Positions 61,052 through 64,000 of a stretch of DNA of 64,000 nt are shown one piece after another (the stretch's first letter is position 1; each line of letters starts with the position of its first letter). This stretch comes from Nitzschia sp. DOCU1 (Eukaryota; Bacillariophyta; Bacillariophyceae; Bacillariales; Bacillariaceae). The position numbers and the translations under genes are program-made. The notes under the pieces are model-generated. The model did not search any database. It saw only the letters and a program-made list of their open reading frames with translations, and had not been told where the DNA came from. Where the stretch lies: assembly GCA_951394045.1 (NCBI GenBank), contig OX595998.1:620001-684000 (forward strand). The letters are read 5' to 3'.

Positions 61052-62104
61052 TTCTTGTGCAAACGTATTGGTAGCCCGGGAAAGGAGGGCTGTGGATGAT
61101 TGTGGATTTTATTGTTATGGTACAAGACTGGTGCCGACATCCTAGCACCAGCTCTCGGAGGGACCGACGGAGAGGTTTCTCAGCTATACTATACTATTAC
61201 TGCGCGAATCAAAAGTGAGTAATCGGGCGAGGGTCTGCTGCAATAAGGACACCGCGAGAAGAGAGCGCACGGTTGATCTAGCGTCGATGAGGGTTTTCTT
61301 GCTTGACATGATGACGCCTCTCGTGTTGGGGCTCTGATTAGTTTGTTGACATCATGATGCACCATGCTGGGCCTTGGTCACAAAAAGGTTGATCAGTTGA
61401 CCACCACATTTCAAGGAGCAATATCTATTTCTCGTCAAAACAGACTTTGTTTCAGGAGATGCATCTATGCGACGAATCGTGGCGGCCTATATTACGCATT
61501 TTTTAGTACGATGCCGGTGTCGACGAATGAGGAACCGGCGAGCTCCTTGGATGTCTGAAATCATTATTCTCTACATCTCTGTGGTAGCTCTTCCGTAAAA
61601 GTATTCATAGACTATGGCATTGTTACTAGCAGCATTCCATTAGGTTGTCTAGTATAGAGTCACGCAATGTGGACCCCGTGGATTGCCAGAAGAATTCATG
61701 CAGCGGCTCCATCCACCGTTATGATCTGCAAGATAGACTATCAATCTACTTTAGTAGTTGTCAAATCGCACTAGGGAGATTTTCTACAGAGGTCCAAGAC
61801 ATAGAATCATCTAAAATCCGACACACGGTAGCCACAGAAGGAAAAGGAGCTTGGAGGAAACGATACAGAAGATTTCTTCCATATCCTAGTTTTTCTCTTT
61901 CACATTCGACTCGTCAGAGGATCCTTCCCGCAAAGTCTTGCTTGACGAGCTGGATAAAAGTTGATGGTGAGCCTTATGGCTGGTGGCCATGAGATCCTTC
62001 TTGGCGAAGGAAGCGACCACCAAAAGTACTCCCACCATTAGAAGCTAGAAGGCGCCCCAAAAATTCGTCAACAGCAGGCTGGAACAAAACAAGCAAATAA
62101 TCCC
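61052..62104. other. Intergenic region right of the gypsy element
   Basis: No gene supported. Short ORFs (up to 115 codons) have no recognisable features. The right end is the 3' flank of the gene ending at 62105. Confidence 0.45.
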
Positions 62105-62716
62105 TCACGATTCATCCATATCATCTAATCCAAAGTCGTCCTCTTCGTCTCCATCATGATGAGATAGCACCATGGTGCCACTATCGTCAGGCTCGTATCG
62201 TCGGGTGTGGGTTCGGCGCGGCATGTGAGGTAGAAAATCATTATCTTCGCATCGCCGCTTGTGATTATTCAGACAAAGTTCGTCTCCGCTGCTGCTGTGG
62301 TAACTGCCCGAGGGACTGTCCGATGAGGGTGGAGGCGGAATTGCGGGAACGTCCTGTGAGTTCCTGGTAGTAGGAGTCGTAGGCGGAACGGTAAAACTGT
62401 CGCTCCCACCGTCACGATCCTCTTTGAGTTCTATCGACGCCATGACGGCACTCTGCAGTAGCTGAGCGTAGGCGGCAGCTCCACGCCGTAGGCTTGGGAC
62501 TTTCTTGACGCCTCGAGTAGGAGAAGCGCGGTGATGATGGTGATCGTCTCCCGCAGCAGGTTCATCGGGAAAGTGAGTGGGACTGCTGCTGCCGGCGTTC
62601 TCAGACGCATCCCTCGAAACATCCGTGACATAAGCGGGCGCGGCACTACTGCTAGAATCTAATTCATCGTGAAGAGCGTAGTTCATAACAGGCAGTTGGG
62701 CGGTTGTGGTTGCCAT
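62105..62716 (-). CDS. Uncharacterised Ser/Pro/His-rich host protein
   Basis: 203 residues from ATG 62716, chosen over an in-frame ATG-less extension to 62815 because the sequence becomes typical protein there ('MATTTAQLPVMNYALHDELD'). It has a His cluster (DDHHHHR), a short helical element 'SLRRGAAAYAQLLQSAVMAS', a Pro-rich stretch and an acidic C-terminus ending 'EEDDFGLDDMDES'. The 'NHKRRCEDNDFLPHMPRRTH' segment could be a nuclear localisation signal. Small, acidic-tailed and disordered, it may be a nuclear regulatory protein, but this is a guess. Confidence 0.65.
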   Translation of the reverse strand: MATTTAQLPVMNYALHDELDSSSSAAPAYVTDVSRDASENAGSSSPTHFPDEPAAGDDHHHHRASPTRGVKKVPSLRRGAAAYAQLLQSAVMASIELKEDRDGGSDSFTVPPTTPTTRNSQDVPAIPPPPSSDSPSGSYHSSSGDELCLNNHKRRCEDNDFLPHMPRRTHTRRYEPDDSGTMVLSHHDGDEEDDFGLDDMDES

Positions 62717-63539
62717 GGTGATGCGGAAAGCAAACTGCACTATGGAAGCGCTGGAGGCGATTGCAGCGACGCCATCAAGAGATTGATGAACACAATCCTT
62801 GGAAGACCACCTCAATCATGCTTTGTCCGCGTGGCATGCATGACGCGTAAATTCCCCGCGATGAGGCCGTTCGCGCTCTCGGTAGGCAGACAGCATATTC
62901 CATAAATTCTGAAAGAAGGATCAATTCGCGACCACATCAATTCGTGAGGGTTCTCGTACGTTCTTAGCGAATCACTGCAACAGCAATAGCGAATGATTTC
63001 ACTCAAGATCGATTCGTCGGAACAAAATTATAGCCCAAGCACTTAAAGAAATCGATTCCCCTTCATTAGTTGTTAAGAAATGAGAATCATTTCTCTTCAT
63101 CTGTTCTTCTTCTTCTTATGGAACACTACGATCAAGTTGTCCTTGATCTCTTTTATGTACAGTATCGTATGGGGAAAAGCGTCGACTTCGTGTCGGAGAC
63201 AGATCGATCTACGGTATTCGTGAGTCGAACAAATATGAATAGCGCCCCAAGCGAAGCCTGTCAGAAAGGCAGTTGGCCTTTTGGGCATCCGTCATCTATG
63301 CCGCACAGGAACTACAGTACCTTATCTATGTATGCACGATGTTACCAGGCGCTATGGTATTCTGGGAGGAGATTGATGAGAAGGTAGTACGTGAGACCAA
63401 GGTTCTAAGGCAACTTGCGTCGGGAGCCTAGTAGGATTTTTCGTCACCGCTGCGGGAATAAGGGATTTGTCTTCAAGTGGTCGTCGTCCGCTGATGATAG
63501 GGAAAGGCCTGTGTAGCCAAGTCACCACTTTAATGACGA
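62717..63539. other. Intergenic region
   Basis: Holds the upstream region of the gene starting at 62716 and the 3' flank of the receptor-like gene. No coding sequence or RNA gene seen. Confidence 0.5.
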
Positions 63540-64000
63540 TTAATTATCGTTGGAGGTATCATGGCTCTCGGGATTCATTGTAACCTGTTCGAACGACGCC
63601 GCCTCATCACAGCCCTGCTCAACAAGAACAGGATTTGCATTGAAGTTTGCTTCTTGTTGTTGCTGTTCTTTTTGAAGGTCCGACAATTCGTCTTCGTCAT
63701 CCACGGCCGCCACACTCAAGGCTTGCCGAAGGGCGTTCATGACAGATGCGTCAACGGCTGTGGGAGCGGAACCATCCCGCGAGGATGATTCGCCTGCAGC
63801 TTGTTCTTGCCTGCTTTGTTGTCGCTGGCGATATCGCAGATATCGCGGGCGAATATAAATACAGGCATTGAAAAAACCATGGAGGGAGCTCAAGGAGATG
63901 GATAGAACGGTGATTGGAAAATAAAATTCGGGTGCCGGCGAAAATTCCACAATAGCGGCCCCGACAGTCGCAAAAACCCAAGTCAAAAAGAAAGCCGAAC
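63540..64000 (-). CDS. C-terminal part of a seven-transmembrane receptor-like protein, 5' end outside window
   Basis: The frame is open to the right edge and ends at 63540 with TAA; 153 codons are visible. It begins in a hydrophobic segment ('FFLTWVFATVGAAIVEF'), has a short polar loop, then a second membrane helix 'FYFPITVLSISLSSLHGFFN' running into 'ACIYIRPRYLRYRQR'. A last transmembrane helix with 'LHGFFNA.IY' and a basic 'RPRY' turn is the TM7 end of GPCR-like proteins in stramenopiles and slime moulds (cAMP/secretin-like group). A Gln/Ser/Glu-rich cytoplasmic tail of ~90 residues follows. Ligand unknown. Confidence 0.7.
   Translation of the reverse strand, partial: SAFFLTWVFATVGAAIVEFSPAPEFYFPITVLSISLSSLHGFFNACIYIRPRYLRYRQRQQSRQEQAAGESSSRDGSAPTAVDASVMNALRQALSVAAVDDEDELSDLQKEQQQQEANFNANPVLVEQGCDEAASFEQVTMNPESHDTSNDN

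Noticed and set aside
1..64000. CRISPR array, rRNA operon or prokaryotic gene cluster
   Set aside because: No regularly spaced repeats, no rRNA motifs, and gene structure is eukaryotic.

Overview
This 64 kb window is nuclear DNA of a eukaryotic alga, most likely a (pennate) diatom. That assignment is inferred, not proven. It rests on short GT-AG introns, Copia-type retrotransposons of the kind common in diatoms, a host gene with a 'LGDNPSVSYGPP' core of a type I associate with stramenopile algae, and a receptor tail of a type seen in stramenopile 7-TM proteins. I saw no bacterial operon structure, CRISPR array, rRNA or convincing tRNA gene. About three quarters of the window is transposable elements, and six superfamilies are represented.

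Layout, left to right. 1-1821 (-): host CDS running off the left edge. 3554-10274 (+): complete Copia element 1, with identical 350-bp LTRs and a TAAAG target duplication, inserted exactly at the stop codon of the next gene. 10275-15342 (-): a nitric oxide synthase (NOS) gene of three exons, about 1620 residues. Its order is an N-terminal module, two globin domains, the NOS oxygenase, then FMN, FAD and NADPH domains. It carries one in-frame TGA and two one-base frame breaks. 16482-21001: a pogo-like DNA transposon with 30-bp terminal inverted repeats, a DDE transposase and a second small ORF. 21101-36447 (-): Copia element 3, split in its RNase H domain by a full-length 8.8-kb LINE (21861-30655, +). 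37566-43837 (+): Copia element 2. 44196-49456 (-): a DIRS-like element with gag, RT/RNase H and tyrosine recombinase. 50605-53282: two convergent host genes. 56012-61046 (-): a Ty3/gypsy element. 62105-64000 (-): a host gene and the 3' end of a receptor-like gene that runs off the right edge.

Three themes recur. (1) All three Copia elements and the DIRS-like element keep gag and pol in one frame, separated by a single TGA (in Copia 3 followed by CTA), which suggests programmed stop-codon readthrough. (2) The sequences just inside the 5' LTRs of Copia 1 and Copia 2 look complementary to internal parts of initiator tRNA-Met (anticodon arm and D arm), not to its 3' end. (3) LTR pairs are identical or nearly so (0/350, 0/166, 1/301, 2/183 differences), so insertion was recent. 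Many of the remaining frame breaks fall in short homopolymers, so some may be assembly errors.

The strongest candidate for something new is the NOS locus: a double-globin NOS whose stop codon was removed by a retrotransposon landing on it. The set of gag-TGA-pol elements comes next.
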